64,000 nt of DNA from Agrocybe praecox (lineage: Eukaryota > Basidiomycota > Agaricomycetes > Agaricales > Agrocybaceae), in the NCBI GenBank assembly GCA_964017145.1, contig OZ024840.1, positions 1,426,001 through 1,490,000 on the forward strand, written 5' to 3'. This document shows positions 63,284-64,000 of the stretch, in pieces. A program made the translations under genes and the position numbers. Numbering within the stretch: the stretch's first letter is position 1; the number at the start of each line of letters is the position of its first letter. The notes beneath the pieces were generated by a model. It had not been told where the DNA came from. It ran no database searches and saw only the letters and a program-made list of their open reading frames with translations.

Positions 63284-64000
63284 ATGTCTTTAGCTTTCTC
63301 GCGTGCCTTGCGCTCTTCCAAACCATCCTCTGTTCACTTCAAGGCCCAGTCATGGCGTATCACGTCCTATTCTGCACGGACGATGAGCTCTGGTTCGAAC
63401 CTATCAGACATAAATGTGCGTTTACCACTGTCAGTTCTCTTTCTCGACAGCCATATTGACAGAAAATCCTTCTAAATAGCCTTCAAAACTCGTCGTCAAT
63501 AGAAATGAAAACCCCAAGTCGATGCCTCCCTCTTCCGCCTTGAAGTTCGGGCACAACTTCGTGAGTACTACTTATCGAACGTTATTGAACAATTTAACGA
63601 ACAGTATTCCAGTCCGACCACATGCTAACGATTCCATGGACGCAAGAAGCTGGCTGGGGCACACCCCAGATTCAACCTTGTGAGTTAACACGTTCCTTTA
63701 CACCAACATTCAGCTCTCATCACCTTTGAACAGACGGGCCGCTCGCCTTAGATCCCAGTTGCACTGTCTTACACTATGCACAGACTATCTTCGAGGGTAT
63801 GAAAGCATACAAAGACCCAGAGGGCAAGATCCGAATGTTCAGACCCGACATGAACATGAGGCGAATGAACACTAGTGCTAAGCGTATCGCTCTACCCGTT
63901 CGTTATACACTTCACTATGAATTCAAGTCATTAATCCGTGCCTTAGGAATTCGACGGCACTGCGTTGTTCGAGCTCATTAAAGAACTCGTCCGTCTCGAT
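63284..64000 (+). CDS. BAT1: Branched-chain amino acid aminotransferase, N-terminal part (cut by window end)
   Basis: PLP enzyme transaminating Leu, Ile and Val (fold-type IV). The ATG at 63284 opens [19 protein letters not shown], a basic Ser-rich presequence, so the mitochondrial isoform is likely. A second ATG at [11 protein letters not shown] could give a cytosolic form. After splicing the sequence reads [98 protein letters not shown], all in conserved family blocks. Then comes [18 protein letters not shown] at the window edge. The catalytic lysine lies beyond the window. Four short GT-AG introns are visible. Introduced here as partial; no defect is seen in the visible part. Confidence 0.92.

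Overview
The window is nuclear DNA of a basidiomycete fungus, most likely an Agaricomycete. Its genes are dense and cut by many 45-80 nt GT-AG introns with CTAAC/CTGAC-type branch sites. The gene set is that of a filamentous basidiomycete: a mitochondrial ClpP, an ADAM protease, Ku80, and a large multi-PAM2 protein ending in GWW like Ustilago Upa2. No rRNA, tRNA or CRISPR array was found.

Layout. 1-10 kb: 5' part of an unrecognised gene (-), mitochondrial DNA polymerase gamma (MIP1, +), GET3 (-) and SRP68 (+), the last two sharing a 126-bp divergent promoter. 10-21 kb: Ku80 (-), a SNF2/STH1-type remodeller ATPase (+), and a YAP1-type bZIP factor (-). 22-28 kb: an ERF4/Golgin-7 palmitoyltransferase subunit (-) and a decayed NmrA/EasG-like oxidoreductase (-) within gene-poor DNA. 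28-33 kb: the CYC8/SSN6 co-repressor (-) and a 63-aa SERF-like protein (+). 33-35.6 kb: gene-free DNA rich in simple repeats.

35,584-41,481 is the most unusual region: a complete 5,898-bp DNA transposon. It is bounded by a perfect 6-bp target duplication (CCTAAC) and by terminal inverted repeats starting TACGGTCGGCC (66/68 matches over the outer 68 bp). It holds two intact convergent genes whose stop codons are 14 nt apart. One is a 411-aa integrase-like DDE transposase (6 exons, D157/D216/E260). The other is a 719-aa protein with four N-terminal CxxC pairs and a C-terminal alpha-kinase (MHCK/EF2K) domain (10 exons). TIRs, TSD and both frames are intact, so the insertion looks recent and the kinase looks like a working part of the element.

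42-64 kb returns to host genes: BRL1/BRR6 (-), mitochondrial ClpP (+) with an inferred 6-nt microexon, an ADAM metalloprotease (-), DBP3 (+), an OSH/KES1-type oxysterol-binding protein (+), the UPA2-like scaffold (-), and the first half of a branched-chain aminotransferase (+) cut by the window end.

How they fit together: apart from the mobile element these are independent housekeeping genes, with no sign of a metabolic cluster. Divergent pairs with short shared promoters (GET3/SRP68, Ku80/STH1, BRL1/ClpP) alternate with convergent pairs with close 3' ends (SRP68/Ku80, STH1/YAP1, OSH/UPA2). Exon boundaries given as exact were checked for reading phase by hand. Where only a span is given, internal junctions are approximate.
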